A DNA stretch of 64,000 nt from an uncultured Collinsella sp. (GCA_900541855.1 UQLD01000007.1:43166-107165), one strand, 5' to 3'; shown: positions 53,732 through 63,112, numbered from the stretch's first letter. A program made the numbers and translations. The notes: a model not told the origin generated them from the letters alone.

Positions 53732-53810
53732 TGTTTTCTTACTCAAAAAGAAAATGAACGAAAATAGAGTCAACACAATTCCTGCAAATATTGCTGAGAA
53801 TGGAGCAGTA

Positions 53811-54614
53811 ATGGCCCAAGCTACAAACCGCGCCTTCGCCGACGAACGCCGTGCCGCCATCATGGAAATGCTCGAGCATAATGCCTCGGTGCAGGTGGCA
53901 GAAATCGCCCAGACCTTTGGTGTGTCCTCCGTCACGGCCCGCGCCGACTTGGACGCCCTCGCCGAGTCCGGCAAACTACGCCGCACGCACGGCGGTGCCG
54001 TCTCACTCCACAAGCGCCTGACCGTCTCCACGCAAGAGCGCCGCATCAATGTCAATGTCGCCGCCAAGCAGGCCATCGCGCAAAGCGCCATCGCACTCGT
54101 CAGCGACGGTGACACGCTGCTCGTCGACTCGGGCACCACCGCGCTCGAATTTGTCCGCCTGCTCGACCAACGCGACGGCATCACCGTCATTACCGCAGAC
54201 ATCACCATCGCCGATTACATCGACGAGAGCATGCCCTCGGTCGACGTCGTTATGTTGGGCGGCGCGCTGCGCAAGGGCCACCGTTATCTGTACGGTCCGC
54301 TCGCCATGCAGGCGCTGCAGATGATTCACGCCGACCTCGCCATCATGTGCCCCGGCGCCTTTGTCCCGGGCTGCGGCTTTACCACCGACTTTCCGCAGAT
54401 GGCCGAAACCAAAACGGCCATGATTGCCGCCGCGCGTCGAGGCGTCGCCCTGATGGACGCGAGCAAGGTCAACGGACGCGGCATGTATCGCTTCGCCGAA
54501 CTTGCCGACGTCGACACCATCGTGATGGACCGTGACCCCGAAGGTGCCGTTGCCGCCTCAATCGCCGAAGCCGCCGACATCGACGTCCCAACCCTCATCA
54601 TCGCCACCGCCTAA
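53811..54614 (+). CDS. DeoR family transcriptional regulator
   Basis: 267 residues from ATG 53811 (GGAG six bases ahead); an in-frame ATG at 53754 would add 19 residues. N-terminal HTH: ADERRAAIMEMLEHNASVQV, then AEIAQTFGVSSVTARADLDA and the typical LRRTHGGAV. The sugar-phosphate sensor domain follows: LVSDGDTLLVDSGTTALEF, VITADITIADYI, VVMLGGALRKGHRYLYGPLA, CGFTTDFPQMAETKTAMI. Such proteins (LacR, AgaR, GatR) respond to sugar phosphates such as tagatose-6-phosphate, which fits the aldolase next door and the lac genes nearby. A strong terminator follows. Confidence 0.9.
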   Translation: MAQATNRAFADERRAAIMEMLEHNASVQVAEIAQTFGVSSVTARADLDALAESGKLRRTHGGAVSLHKRLTVSTQERRINVNVAAKQAIAQSAIALVSDGDTLLVDSGTTALEFVRLLDQRDGITVITADITIADYIDESMPSVDVVMLGGALRKGHRYLYGPLAMQALQMIHADLAIMCPGAFVPGCGFTTDFPQMAETKTAMIAAARRGVALMDASKVNGRGMYRFAELADVDTIVMDRDPEGAVAASIAEAADIDVPTLIIATA

Positions 54615-54618
54615 AAAC

Positions 54619-54660
54619 AAAAACCACCACAAAGGTGCCTGTCCCCTTTGTGGTGGTTTT
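54619..54660. terminator. Terminator after the DeoR gene, with GGGACAGG-type loop
   Basis: AAAACCACCACAAAGG and CCTTTGTGGTGGTTTT pair perfectly. The loop, read on the minus strand, is GGGACAGGCA, matching the loop of the hairpins at 6834 and 41323. It separates convergent genes and probably terminates both. Confidence 0.8.
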
Positions 54661-54682
54661 GGCGGTAGAAGCGAGCGCGTTG

Positions 54683-55843
54683 TTACTTGGACAGCTCGTC
54701 GGCGAGGGCTTCGATCTGGGCGCGCGATGCGTCGTTAAGCGAACCCAGAACGGTCACCTTGTTCTGCGTCAGGGTGATGTCCTTCATGCCCTCGAGCTCC
54801 TTGGTCATAACCTTGGCAGCTGCGGGCGCCCAGGAACCGGACTCGACAAGCGCCACGGTGCGGTTCTGGTAGGCATGCTCGGCGAGCGTGTGGATAAAGG
54901 TGCTCATGCACGGGAAGATCTCGCCCTGATAGGTAATGGAGGCGAGCACCAGACGGTCGTAGCGGAACGCATCCTCAACGGCCTCGGCCATGTCGTCGCG
55001 AGCCAGGTCAAAGACGGAGACCTTCTGGCCGCGAGCCTCAAGCGCAGATGCGAGCTCCTCGACGGCAGCCTTCAGATGCCCGTACACGCTCGCATAGGCA
55101 ATCGTGATACCCTCGTCCTCGGGCTGATAGCTCGACCAGGTGTTATAGGTGTCGAAGTAGTAGCCCAGGTTCTCGGTCAGCACGGGGCCGTGGAGCGGGC
55201 AGATGATCTGGATGTCCAGGTCGGCGGCCTTCTTGAGGACGGCCTGCACAAACTTGCCGAACTTACCGACGATGCCAAAGTAGTAGCGGCGAGCCTCGCA
55301 AGCCCAGCCCTCGGGATCCTCGATGTCGTTGGCGCCAAACTTGCCAAAGCCGTCGGCACTAAAGAGCACCTTGTCGGTAGACTCGTAGGAGAAGATCACC
55401 TCGGGCCAGTGAACGTTGGGGGCGCCGACAAACGTTAGGCTGTGACCGCCCAGATCGAGCACGTCGCCCTCTTTGACGACCAACTTGCGCTCGGGGTAGT
55501 CGGTGCCAAAGTAGTTGACCATCATGCGGAAGGCGCCCATGCTGGCCACAATCTGTGCCTGGGGATAGCGCTCCATAAAGGCGGCGATACCGGCGGAGTG
55601 ATCGGGCTCCATGTGATGGACGATCAGGTAGTCGGGCGTACGGCCGTCGAGCGCGGCCTCAAGGTTGCCGAGCCATTCGTCGACAAAGCCAGCGTCGACC
55701 GAATCGGCGACAGCGATTTTATCGCCCAAGATAACATAGCTGTTGTATGCCATGCCGTTCTCGGACACGTCGTACTGGCCCTCGAACAGGTCAATGTCGT
55801 GATCGTCGACACCGATGTAGCGGATATCCTTGGTGATCTCCAT
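54683..55843 (-). CDS. FprA/A-type flavoprotein (metallo-beta-lactamase plus flavodoxin domains)
   Basis: 386 residues. The N-terminal beta-lactamase-like domain keeps the di-iron ligands: HHMEPDHSAGI (H-x-E-x-D-H), PNVHWPEVIFSYES, ADGFGKFG and CPLHGPVL. From about residue 250 a flavodoxin domain follows (ITIAYASVYGHLKAAVEELA, LASITYQGEIFPCM). These enzymes reduce O2 to water or NO to N2O and protect anaerobes. No rubredoxin domain is fused, so an outside electron donor is needed. The ATG at 55843 follows TAGGAGGC. Confidence 0.92.
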   Translation of the reverse strand: MEITKDIRYIGVDDHDIDLFEGQYDVSENGMAYNSYVILGDKIAVADSVDAGFVDEWLGNLEAALDGRTPDYLIVHHMEPDHSAGIAAFMERYPQAQIVASMGAFRMMVNYFGTDYPERKLVVKEGDVLDLGGHSLTFVGAPNVHWPEVIFSYESTDKVLFSADGFGKFGANDIEDPEGWACEARRYYFGIVGKFGKFVQAVLKKAADLDIQIICPLHGPVLTENLGYYFDTYNTWSSYQPEDEGITIAYASVYGHLKAAVEELASALEARGQKVSVFDLARDDMAEAVEDAFRYDRLVLASITYQGEIFPCMSTFIHTLAEHAYQNRTVALVESGSWAPAAAKVMTKELEGMKDITLTQNKVTVLGSLNDASRAQIEALADELSK

Positions 55844-55972
55844 CAGGCAAAGCCTCCTAGATAGACAAAAGAACCCGTCTATCATAACACTCGGCAGTAT
55901 CCCAACTGTTATCTGCCAGCATCCATACCGATTGTTATTGAAATACGATAAATCGCCGTTTACCTGCGCAAA

Positions 55973-57004
55973 CTATGAGCGCGGTATCGCCGTGCTATGT
56001 CGAATAATGAGCTGGCCGGGAATACGAATGGCAACGGTTTTGCCCGCCGTACCCGCCTCGGGAACCGCATGCTCAAACACCTCGCGCCCACGTTGATGCA
56101 AGTCGAATCGAACGGTCGTAAGCTCGTTGTGTGCCACAAAATCATCGAGCGAATCATCGACGCCCACCACACTTACGTCCTCGGGCACGCGCAGACCGCT
56201 ATCGCGCAGCGCTGCAATTGCGCCGTTTGCCATCTGGTCGTTTGCCGCGTAAATCGCCGTCATGGTGCGGTCGTGCTCGGCCAGATATCTGCCGGCCTCG
56301 TAACCGCTGTTGGCAGACCAGTCTCCCTCGAGCGGCGCCTGCAGCTTAATGTGTTTACGCTCGAGTGCATCCTGCCAACCGGCGCGACGAAATTGCTCGT
56401 CGACCGAGAACGACGGGCCGCCAATATAGCGAATCTGCTCGTGCCCCAGCTCAAACAAGTGATCCATGAGCAACAGCGAGCAACCGTAATGATCGGAGTC
56501 GACCGTAGTCACCCGTGGGTGCGCATACATGGTGACGATAACCGTGCCGATACCCGGCAGCGGATCAAACGTCTCAAAATCGGGCGCCATGCGGCTCATG
56601 CCGATGATGATGCCGTCCACCGGCAGCGCGGCCATACGACGTGTGGCCTCGGCAAGCGAGAATTCCTCGGTCTTGGACATCTCGACCAGCGTGATGGCGC
56701 AATTATGCTCGCGAGCAGCGCTGGCGATGCCGTCAATCATTGAGAGGTTGCCAAACTTGGTGACATCGTTGATGCATAGGCCGACCGAATGGTAACGGCC
56801 GTCGCGCAGTGAGCGACCGGCATAACTCGGACGAAAGCCGAGCTCTTGCATAGCGGCCTGCACGCGCTGGCGCGTCTGCTCGTTAACGTTGGGCAAGCCG
56901 TTGGCGACGCGCGAAACCGTCTGCTGCGAAACGCCAGCAGCGCGGGCGACGTCGGCCATGGAGACCGGACGCGTACCTGTATCGTTGGACGGGCGCCTTG
57001 CCAC
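55973..57004 (-). CDS. LacI family regulator, probable galactose repressor
   Basis: 343 residues from a GTG at 57004 behind GAAGGTGA. HTH VSMADVARAAGVSQQTVSRV, then ANGLPNVNEQTRQRV and PSYAGRSLRDG; the ligand-binding core has VGLCINDVTKFGNLSMIDG, VDGIIIGMSR, IRYIGGPSFSVDEQFRRAGW and AIYAANDQMANGAIAAL. It is divergent from galK-galT across a gap with three copies of one operator, so control of the gal operon and of itself is likely. Confidence 0.9.
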   Translation of the reverse strand: MARRPSNDTGTRPVSMADVARAAGVSQQTVSRVANGLPNVNEQTRQRVQAAMQELGFRPSYAGRSLRDGRYHSVGLCINDVTKFGNLSMIDGIASAAREHNCAITLVEMSKTEEFSLAEATRRMAALPVDGIIIGMSRMAPDFETFDPLPGIGTVIVTMYAHPRVTTVDSDHYGCSLLLMDHLFELGHEQIRYIGGPSFSVDEQFRRAGWQDALERKHIKLQAPLEGDWSANSGYEAGRYLAEHDRTMTAIYAANDQMANGAIAALRDSGLRVPEDVSVVGVDDSLDDFVAHNELTTVRFDLHQRGREVFEHAVPEAGTAGKTVAIRIPGQLIIRHSTAIPRS

Positions 57005-57096
57005 AGGATCACCTTCACCCTTGCGAGATTTGAATAGCGTGAATGCCGGCCCGGGCAGAAATACATCCCGCGCCGAGGCCCGCTATCGTCGGACGC

Positions 57097-57297
57097 ATGT
57101 TAACGTACTCTACTTTTTCTATCTGCATCTCTTCTGCTTTATAAGTCCATACGGCAGTACCGTTCACGGCTGAATTTCTACCGATTACCAGATTCTCAAA
57201 AAGTGACAAGCGATGTGTTATGAGTACGTTAACATAGCCCGTAACGTGCGGTATTGTGAACACTTGGTTCATGCCGCTTCAAGTTGTTAACGTACTT
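57097..57297. promoter_or_regulatory. Three operator copies in the galR-galK divergent region
   Basis: ATGTTAACGTACTC at 57097-57110, the same 14 bases inverted at 57222-57235, and TTGTTAACGTACTT at 57284-57297. Two outer sites flanking the two promoters invite repression by looping. TACCGTTCACGG at 57158-57169 is a further recurring motif. No gene is present in this 338-base gap. Confidence 0.75.
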
Positions 57298-57342
57298 ATA
57301 ACGACGCAAAACCCACTCGTGCGCGCCAAGGAAAGGACTCCC

Positions 57343-58548
57343 ATGACCACCCCCGACGAAAAGACATTCGCCACGCTCACCAAGCTGTTCGAGAAGGAGT
57401 TTGGCCCCATCGGCGACCGCCAGGTGCTCTACGTACACGCGCCCGGCCGTTCCGAGATCAGCGGCAACCACACCGACCACGAGGGTGGCCACGTTATCGC
57501 CGGTTCGCTCGATGTCGCTGTCGACGGCATCGCCGTGGCAACCGACTTCAACAAGGTTCGCGTCGCCGACGAGGGCTATCCTACGTTTGAGATCACGCTC
57601 GACACGCTGGATGTTCAGGAGTCCGAGAAGGGCACGTCCGCGAGCCTCGTCCGCGGCATGGCCCACGAAATCGCTGCTCTGGGCGTTGAGCCCCAGGGCT
57701 TCGACTTCGCCTTCACCTGCTCCGTCCCCTCGGGTGGCGGTCTTTCCAGCTCTGCCGCCGTCGAGGCCGCATACGGTCGTGCCATGGAAACCCTCTGGGG
57801 CGCACCCGCCATCGAGCCCGTCGCGCTCGCCCAGATGAGCCAGCGCACCGAGAACAACTATTACGGCAAGCCCTGCGGTCTGATGGACCAGGCCGCCGTG
57901 TGCCTGGGTGGCCTCGCCTACATGGACTTTGAGGACCAGGCTCAGCCTAAGACCCAGAAGCTCGAGCTCAACTTTGAGGATCACGGTTATGCGCTTGTGC
58001 TCGTTAAAGTGGGCACCGACCACGTGGCCGCCACCGACGACTACGCCGCCGTTCCGCGCGAGATGCAGGACGTCGCCGCCGAGTTTGGCAAGGCACGCCT
58101 GTGCGAGGTCGACGTTGCCGACTTTGACGCCAAGCTCCCCGAGCTGCGTGCCAAGCTGGGCGACCGTGCCTGCCTGCGCGCCGTTCACTACTGGTACGAG
58201 AACGGCCTGGTCGACAAGCGCTGGACAGCTCTGAACGCCGGCGACATCGACCAGTTCCTGGTCCTGACGCGCGAGTCCGGCGCCAGCTCTGCCATGTACC
58301 TGCAGAATGTTGTTGCCAAGCTGGGTTCCGAGCAGCCTTCCATGTATGCCCTGGCGCTGGCCGAGCACGAGCTCGACGGCCGCGGCGCCGTCCGTATCCA
58401 CGGTGGCGGCTTTGGTGGCACCATCCAGGCCTTCGTGCCGCTCGACCTGGTCGACACCTTCATTGCCAAGATGAACGGCTGGCTGGGCGAGGGCTCTGCC
58501 CGTCACTACGCCATCTCTGACAAGGGGGCTTACGCGGCATGGCTGTAA
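57343..58548 (+). CDS. galK: Galactokinase
   Basis: 401 residues, first enzyme of the Leloir pathway (galactose to galactose-1-phosphate). GHMP-kinase motifs: VHAPGRSEISGNHTDHEGGH (substrate loop; family usually GRxNLIGEHTDY, so a variant), VPSGGGLSSSAAVEAAYG (ATP loop), KPCGLMDQAAVCLGGL (catalytic Asp) and RIHGGGFGGTIQAFVP. The ATG at 57343 follows GGAAAGGACTCCC. The stop overlaps galT by one or ten bases depending on the galT start. Confidence 0.93.
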   Translation: MTTPDEKTFATLTKLFEKEFGPIGDRQVLYVHAPGRSEISGNHTDHEGGHVIAGSLDVAVDGIAVATDFNKVRVADEGYPTFEITLDTLDVQESEKGTSASLVRGMAHEIAALGVEPQGFDFAFTCSVPSGGGLSSSAAVEAAYGRAMETLWGAPAIEPVALAQMSQRTENNYYGKPCGLMDQAAVCLGGLAYMDFEDQAQPKTQKLELNFEDHGYALVLVKVGTDHVAATDDYAAVPREMQDVAAEFGKARLCEVDVADFDAKLPELRAKLGDRACLRAVHYWYENGLVDKRWTALNAGDIDQFLVLTRESGASSAMYLQNVVAKLGSEQPSMYALALAEHELDGRGAVRIHGGGFGGTIQAFVPLDLVDTFIAKMNGWLGEGSARHYAISDKGAYAAWL

Positions 58549-60167
58549 TGACTGACGTGCGCGAGGCCGCACAGAACCTGATCGAGTACGCCATCCACCG
58601 ATCGATGATCGGCCAGGACGATCGCATCTGGGCATACAACACCATTTTGGAGTGCATCGGCGCCACGGGCCCCGCACTCGACATGGCTTGGGCGCTCAAG
58701 ACCGAGAAGATTTCGCTCTTGCACCCCGATACACTCCCCGACTTCGACCTAGAGGGCACGCTTGCTGTGCTTTCCGAGGCCGCCGTTGCCAACGGCGCTG
58801 CCGAGGACACGGCGTCGGGCCGCGACCGCATCGCCATGCGCATCATGGGCGCACTCATGCCGAGGCCTTCGGTTGTAAACGAGGAGTTCAACGGCCGCAT
58901 GGGCGTCAACGAGCCCCGCGCCGCGACCGACTGGTTCTACGGCCTGTGCTGCGATGCCGGCTACGTGCGTCGTGCCGCCATCGCGCGCAACATCAAATGG
59001 AGCACCCCCACCAACTGGGGCGATCTTGAGATCACTATCAACCTGTCCAAGCCTGAGAAGGACCCGCGCGATATCGCCGCGGCAGGTGTAGCCAAGAACA
59101 CGGGCGAGAAGTATCCCGCCTGCCAGCTCTGCATCGAAAACGAGGGCTACCCCGGACGCTCCGCCGCAGCCGACGGCGGCGCTCATCCCGCCCGTCAGAA
59201 CCTGCGCGTTATTCCCATCCAGCTCGACGGCGAGCGCTGGGGCTTCCAGTACAGCCCGTATGCGTATTTTAATGAGCACTGCATTGCCATGAGCTCCGAG
59301 CATCGCCCGATGCACGTGGACCGCAAGGGTCTGACCTGCCTGCTCGACTTTGTCGACCTGTTCCCGCACTACTTTATTGGCTCCAACGCCGACCTGCCCA
59401 TCGTGGGCGGCTCGATTCTGTCGCACGACCACTTCCAGGGCGGCGCGCACGAGTTCCCCATGATGCACGCCGCCGAGGTCTCGCAGTTTAGCGTGCCCGG
59501 TTTTGACCAGGTCAGCGGTACCGTGCTGCAGTGGCCGCTCTCGGTGCTGCGCCTGCGCTCGCATGACCGCGCTCAGCTGCTCGACGCTGCCGAGAAGATT
59601 ATCCTCGCCTGGCGCGAGTGGACCGATGAATCGGTTGGCGTCATCGCGCACACAGCCGACGGCGTGGCGCACAACACCGTGACGCCCGTCATCCGCCGCG
59701 TCGACTCCCGCGGCAATGCCGGCGGCGAGATCTACGAGGCCTACCTGGCGCTTCGCTGCAACATCACGAGCGACGAGCATCCGCTGGGCGTATTCCACCC
59801 GCATGCCGAGTATCACCATATTAAAAAGGAGAACATCGGCCTGATCGAGGTCATGGGCCTGGCCATTTTGCCGCCGCGCTTGGTTCCCGAGCTCGGCGCT
59901 GTCCGTGAGCACTTGCTGGCAGCCAAGGCCGATGCCAGCTACGACCTTGCTGGCGCGCTCGAGGGCGACGACCTTTGCCGCAGCCATGCCGCGTGGGCCG
60001 AAGACGTCTTTGCCCGCCGCGCCGACGAGCTTACGGCCGACAACGCCATCGATATCCTGCACGAGGAGGTCGGCGTGGTGTTTGGCCACGTGCTCGACAA
60101 CGCCGGCGTCTTTAAGTGGGACGAAGCCGGTCGCGCCGCCCAACAGCGCTTTATCGACTCACTGTAA
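58539..60167 (+). CDS. galT: UDP-glucose-hexose-1-phosphate uridylyltransferase (class II)
   Basis: About 540 residues, the long form found in Gram-positive bacteria and unrelated in length to E. coli GalT (348). N-terminal GalP_UDP_transf features: NEPRAATDWFYGLCCDAGYV, QLDGERWGFQYSPYAYFNEH; nucleotide site GGSILSHDHFQGGAHEFPM; C-terminal GVFHPHAEYHHIKKENIGLI and EVMGLAILPPRL. It transfers UMP from UDP-glucose to galactose-1-phosphate. The start is ATG 58539 or 58548. galE is not in the window. Confidence 0.93.
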   Translation: MAVMTDVREAAQNLIEYAIHRSMIGQDDRIWAYNTILECIGATGPALDMAWALKTEKISLLHPDTLPDFDLEGTLAVLSEAAVANGAAEDTASGRDRIAMRIMGALMPRPSVVNEEFNGRMGVNEPRAATDWFYGLCCDAGYVRRAAIARNIKWSTPTNWGDLEITINLSKPEKDPRDIAAAGVAKNTGEKYPACQLCIENEGYPGRSAAADGGAHPARQNLRVIPIQLDGERWGFQYSPYAYFNEHCIAMSSEHRPMHVDRKGLTCLLDFVDLFPHYFIGSNADLPIVGGSILSHDHFQGGAHEFPMMHAAEVSQFSVPGFDQVSGTVLQWPLSVLRLRSHDRAQLLDAAEKIILAWREWTDESVGVIAHTADGVAHNTVTPVIRRVDSRGNAGGEIYEAYLALRCNITSDEHPLGVFHPHAEYHHIKKENIGLIEVMGLAILPPRLVPELGAVREHLLAAKADASYDLAGALEGDDLCRSHAAWAEDVFARRADELTADNAIDILHEEVGVVFGHVLDNAGVFKWDEAGRAAQQRFIDSL

Positions 60168-60215
60168 TGATCCCTTGGGGACGGAGGAAAACGGATCACT
60201 TCGTCTTCAAGACAA

Positions 60216-60255
60216 CGGCGCCCGCCGGCAACATCGCCGACGGGCGCCGTTTTTG
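60216..60255. terminator. Terminator between convergent galT and lacC
   Basis: CGGCGCCCG and CGGGCGCCG around a GC-rich inner loop (CCGGC...GCCG), followed by TTTTT on the + strand, 49 bases after galT. Confidence 0.8.
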
Positions 60256-60275
60256 AATGTTCGATGTCGCGACTC

Positions 60276-61211
60276 CTAGAGTTCAGTCACGACAACACTG
60301 TTGTAGATCTCGTCCCAGCGGTCCATGACCAGGTGACCGGTCTTGGGATCCATAGCGTTGAGTTTGCCGCAGGTATTGGCGGTCTTGAGCACCGTGACGT
60401 CGTCGGCGCCAGCAGCAATGGCATGTGCAAAGCCGGCGATGGTCGAGTCGCCGGAACCCGTTGCGTTCACAGCCGCAATCGCGGGCGTCTTGGCGCGGAA
60501 CGCGCGACCCTCATGGAAGCCAACCGAACCGGCAGCGCCCATCGAAACGACAACCCAGGGGATACCGGCAAAACGGTCATCGGCGGCGAGCGCCTCGCGC
60601 AGGGCATCGACATCATCGGTCGTAAAGGACGTACCCAGCAGGCCGTTAGTCTCGGTCAGGTTGGGCTTTACGAGCTCAGGCTTAGCGTCGGACTCCAGCG
60701 CGGCCTCCAGCGATGCACCCGAGGTGTCGAGCAGCACCTTGGCGCCCGCCTCCTCGGCGATCTTGACGAGGTCGGCATAGTAGCCGGCATCGACGCCACG
60801 CGGCAGCGAGCCCGAAAGCGTCACGACGTCCGCCTTCGCTGCAAGCTCGGCAAACTTGGCCGTAAAGGCCTCGAGCTCGGCCGGGGCGATCTGCGGGCCG
60901 CTCTCCAGCAGCTCGGTCTGATTGCCCTCATGCAGGATATTCAGGCAGATGCGCGTCTCACCGGCAATGGGCACAAAGTCGTTCTTGACGCCGTCGGCAT
61001 CCATAAGCTCGGCCATATAGGCACCCATGTGGCCGCCGAGTAGACCGGTCGCGAGCACATCGTCGCCCAACTGCAGCAGCACACGGCTCACGTTGAGGCC
61101 CTTGCCGCCAGCGGTCTTTTCGGGCGTCACACGGTTAACATCGTCGATGATCAGCTTGTCGAGCTGATAGCGCGTATCAATCGACGGGTTCATGGTAACG
61201 GTCAGAATCAT
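60276..61211 (-). CDS. lacC: Tagatose-6-phosphate kinase (LacC; PfkB family)
   Basis: 311 residues. It opens MILTVTMNPSIDTRYQLDKL and has KTAGGKGLNVSRVLLQLGD, the GETRICLNILHEGNQTELLE segment typical of LacC, VTLSGSLPRG, VKPNLTE and the PfkB signature with catalytic Asp in NATGSGDSTIAGFAHA. It phosphorylates tagatose-6-phosphate to the 1,6-bisphosphate; 1-phosphofructokinase is the alternative, but the HEGNQTE segment and the lacX/lacB/lacA neighbours favour LacC. The ATG at 61211 follows AGGAG. Confidence 0.9.
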   Translation of the reverse strand: MILTVTMNPSIDTRYQLDKLIIDDVNRVTPEKTAGGKGLNVSRVLLQLGDDVLATGLLGGHMGAYMAELMDADGVKNDFVPIAGETRICLNILHEGNQTELLESGPQIAPAELEAFTAKFAELAAKADVVTLSGSLPRGVDAGYYADLVKIAEEAGAKVLLDTSGASLEAALESDAKPELVKPNLTETNGLLGTSFTTDDVDALREALAADDRFAGIPWVVVSMGAAGSVGFHEGRAFRAKTPAIAAVNATGSGDSTIAGFAHAIAAGADDVTVLKTANTCGKLNAMDPKTGHLVMDRWDEIYNSVVVTEL

Positions 61212-61264
61212 GTTGAACTCCTGTTCCGGGGCGGCATGACCCGCCCCAAACATACGATAACTCG

Positions 61265-62146
61265 TTAAAGGATCTCGATCTCAAAGCCGCGGGTAACGGT
61301 CTCCCCCGGCTTGGCCACCAGGCAGCCACGCTTGTGCTCCAGAACATCGTCCTCATCGGAGCAGGTGGACAGACCACCCCACGGCTCAACTGCCACAAAG
61401 TCGCCCTCGGGCTTGCTCCATACAATCAGGTACGGCATATCGGGGAACGTCAGGCGCACGCCCTTGTCCTCGGTTTTCTTGGTCAGCGTAACCACGCGGC
61501 TCTCGAGCACGTCGAAGATGGTCTCCGCGAAGTCGAAGAGTTCGTGGGTAAGCGGCAGGTTCTGGCCGATCATGGGATTCTTGCTGCGATGCTCAACATC
61601 AATCAGGCCCGTCGAGGGAACGGCAGTACAGAGCTCGGCGGCCTCACGCTGCTCAAAACGGAGCTCGTAGTCGTCATAGGACTCGCCCTCGTCGAGCGGG
61701 CACTTAAAGCCGGGATGACCGCCCACAAAGAACGGCATGTCCTCGGTGCCCTCATTGGTCACCTCGTACGACACGACCACCTTTTCCGAATCAATCGTGT
61801 AGCGAGCAACGATCTTAAACGGATACGGGTACTGCTCGAGCAACTCGGCATGGTCGGCAGAGCTTAGGCTCAGCGCAACCATGTTGTCGCCCTGCTCCTC
61901 GAGCTTCCACTCCTGTTTGCGCGCAAAGCCGTGACGGGCGAGCTTTACCTCGCGGCCGCCCATGGCCATTGCGCGACCATCACGAAGGCCGCCGCAGATC
62001 GGGAAGCAAATGGGTGCCTGGCCCGACCAGACCGAAGGATCGCCCTGCCACAGATACTCGCGACCGTCGGCCACAATTGAGGTGAACGAGCCGCCCGCCG
62101 TGCTCAGTGCTACGCGGATAGAACCGTTATCAAGAACAAACTCCAT
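61265..62146 (-). CDS. Aldose 1-epimerase family protein, LacX-like
   Basis: 293 residues with the galactose-mutarotase beta-sandwich: MEFVLDNGSIRVALSTAGGS, WQGDPSVWSGQAPICFPICG, MGGREVKLARHGFARKQEW (first catalytic His), VGGHPGFKCPLDEGES (second His region) and VAVEPWGGLSTCSDEDD (catalytic Glu). LacX is carried in lactococcal lac operons and is thought to interconvert sugar anomers. It is 53 bases upstream of lacC on the same strand. The ATG at 62146 follows GGGAAGGC. Confidence 0.88.
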   Translation of the reverse strand: MEFVLDNGSIRVALSTAGGSFTSIVADGREYLWQGDPSVWSGQAPICFPICGGLRDGRAMAMGGREVKLARHGFARKQEWKLEEQGDNMVALSLSSADHAELLEQYPYPFKIVARYTIDSEKVVVSYEVTNEGTEDMPFFVGGHPGFKCPLDEGESYDDYELRFEQREAAELCTAVPSTGLIDVEHRSKNPMIGQNLPLTHELFDFAETIFDVLESRVVTLTKKTEDKGVRLTFPDMPYLIVWSKPEGDFVAVEPWGGLSTCSDEDDVLEHKRGCLVAKPGETVTRGFEIEIL

Positions 62147-62370
62147 AGGAGCCTTCCCTTTCTTATGACAGCCCGCCAAGTCAATAGGGCTGATAGAAAA
62201 CCGGCCCGCGCCCCCTCACAGAAACGCGAGCCGTCAATTGAAAAGCTGCAAATCGCCAAGTACAGCCAAGAGCAAAGCACTCAAGCAAAGCAAGCAAACG
62301 TGTTATCGGAGCAGCTCGCCGTACCAGAACACTTCGCAACAACAGGGGCGATCTCACAGGTCACTCAAAC

Positions 62371-62520
62371 GTCAGCGAGCGGCGCTCAGGTGCCCCAGGT
62401 CGCCGCGAAAGAGGAGCGACGCGTACTTCATGTACGCGAGCGACGGTTTGAGCGACGAGATGGGGTGCATGAGCGTCGCGCAGCGTCGACCCGTTACGCG
62501 GTTTGGTAAAACCGCGTAAC
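62371..62520. repeat. TTACGCGG-type dispersed repeat, copy 3 (inverted)
   Basis: Read on the minus strand it starts GTTACGCGGTTTTACCAAAC, then CGCGTAACGG and TCGACGCTGC, and ends CGCTCGCTGACG. Its middle is more diverged but keeps GCGTACATGAAGTACGC, a hairpin like that of copy 2. It starts four bases after the lacB stop codon. It splits the lac cluster between lacB and lacX. The rest of this 378-base gap (62150-62370) is AT-richer and without a clear gene. Confidence 0.75.
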
Positions 62521-62524
62521 CTCC

Positions 62525-63049
62525 CTAGTCGTGGTACTCGCCGCGGTCCCACTTCTCGAGGAACTCGTCAAAGAAGTGCGGGTCAGCCTGAGCCTCGGCG
62601 TCGGCCTTATTGCAGGCATCGATCTTGGCGATCAGGGCATCGTGCTCGGGGGTCTTCTCGTAGGGCTCCTCCAGGAAGGCAAGCATGATATCGGCCATCA
62701 GGAACTCGCCGGTAATCTTGCCGCCAAAGCCCACGATGTTGGCGTTGAGCTCGCGACGGGCATACAGGGCAGAGGTCATGTCGCGGACCAGGGCACAGCG
62801 GGCGCCGGGAACCTTGTTGACGGCGTTGGTGATGCCGATGCCGGTGCCGCACAGGGCCACGCCAAAGTCGGCCTTGCCGCTGGCAACAGCCTCGCCCACG
62901 GCCTTACCGTAGATGGGATAGTGCGTACGGGTGTGGCTGTAGGTGCCGCAGTCGAGCACCTTGTAACCAGCCTGCTCCAGGCGGTCGGCCAGATAGATCT
63001 TCTCGTCCGTAACGATATGGTCGCAACCGATTGCGATGGTCTTCTTCAT
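62525..63049 (-). CDS. lacB: Galactose-6-phosphate isomerase subunit LacB
   Basis: 174 residues of the RpiB/LacAB fold: MKKTIAIGCDHIVTDEKIYL, DCGTYSHTRTHYPIYGKAVG, and the active-site loop GVALCGTGIGITNAVNKVPG with its Cys, then RCALVRDMTSALYARRELNA and FGGKITGEFL. LacB carries the catalytic Cys loop and pairs with LacA to interconvert galactose-6-phosphate and tagatose-6-phosphate. lacA lies 63 bases upstream on the same strand. The ATG follows AAAGGACGTTCTG. Confidence 0.94.
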   Translation of the reverse strand: MKKTIAIGCDHIVTDEKIYLADRLEQAGYKVLDCGTYSHTRTHYPIYGKAVGEAVASGKADFGVALCGTGIGITNAVNKVPGARCALVRDMTSALYARRELNANIVGFGGKITGEFLMADIMLAFLEEPYEKTPEHDALIAKIDACNKADAEAQADPHFFDEFLEKWDRGEYHD

Positions 63050-63112
63050 CAGAACGTCCTTTCGTCTGAATTCACAAGTTGAGGTAGAAGTTCGAGTTCT
63101 CGGTGGCTCTCG

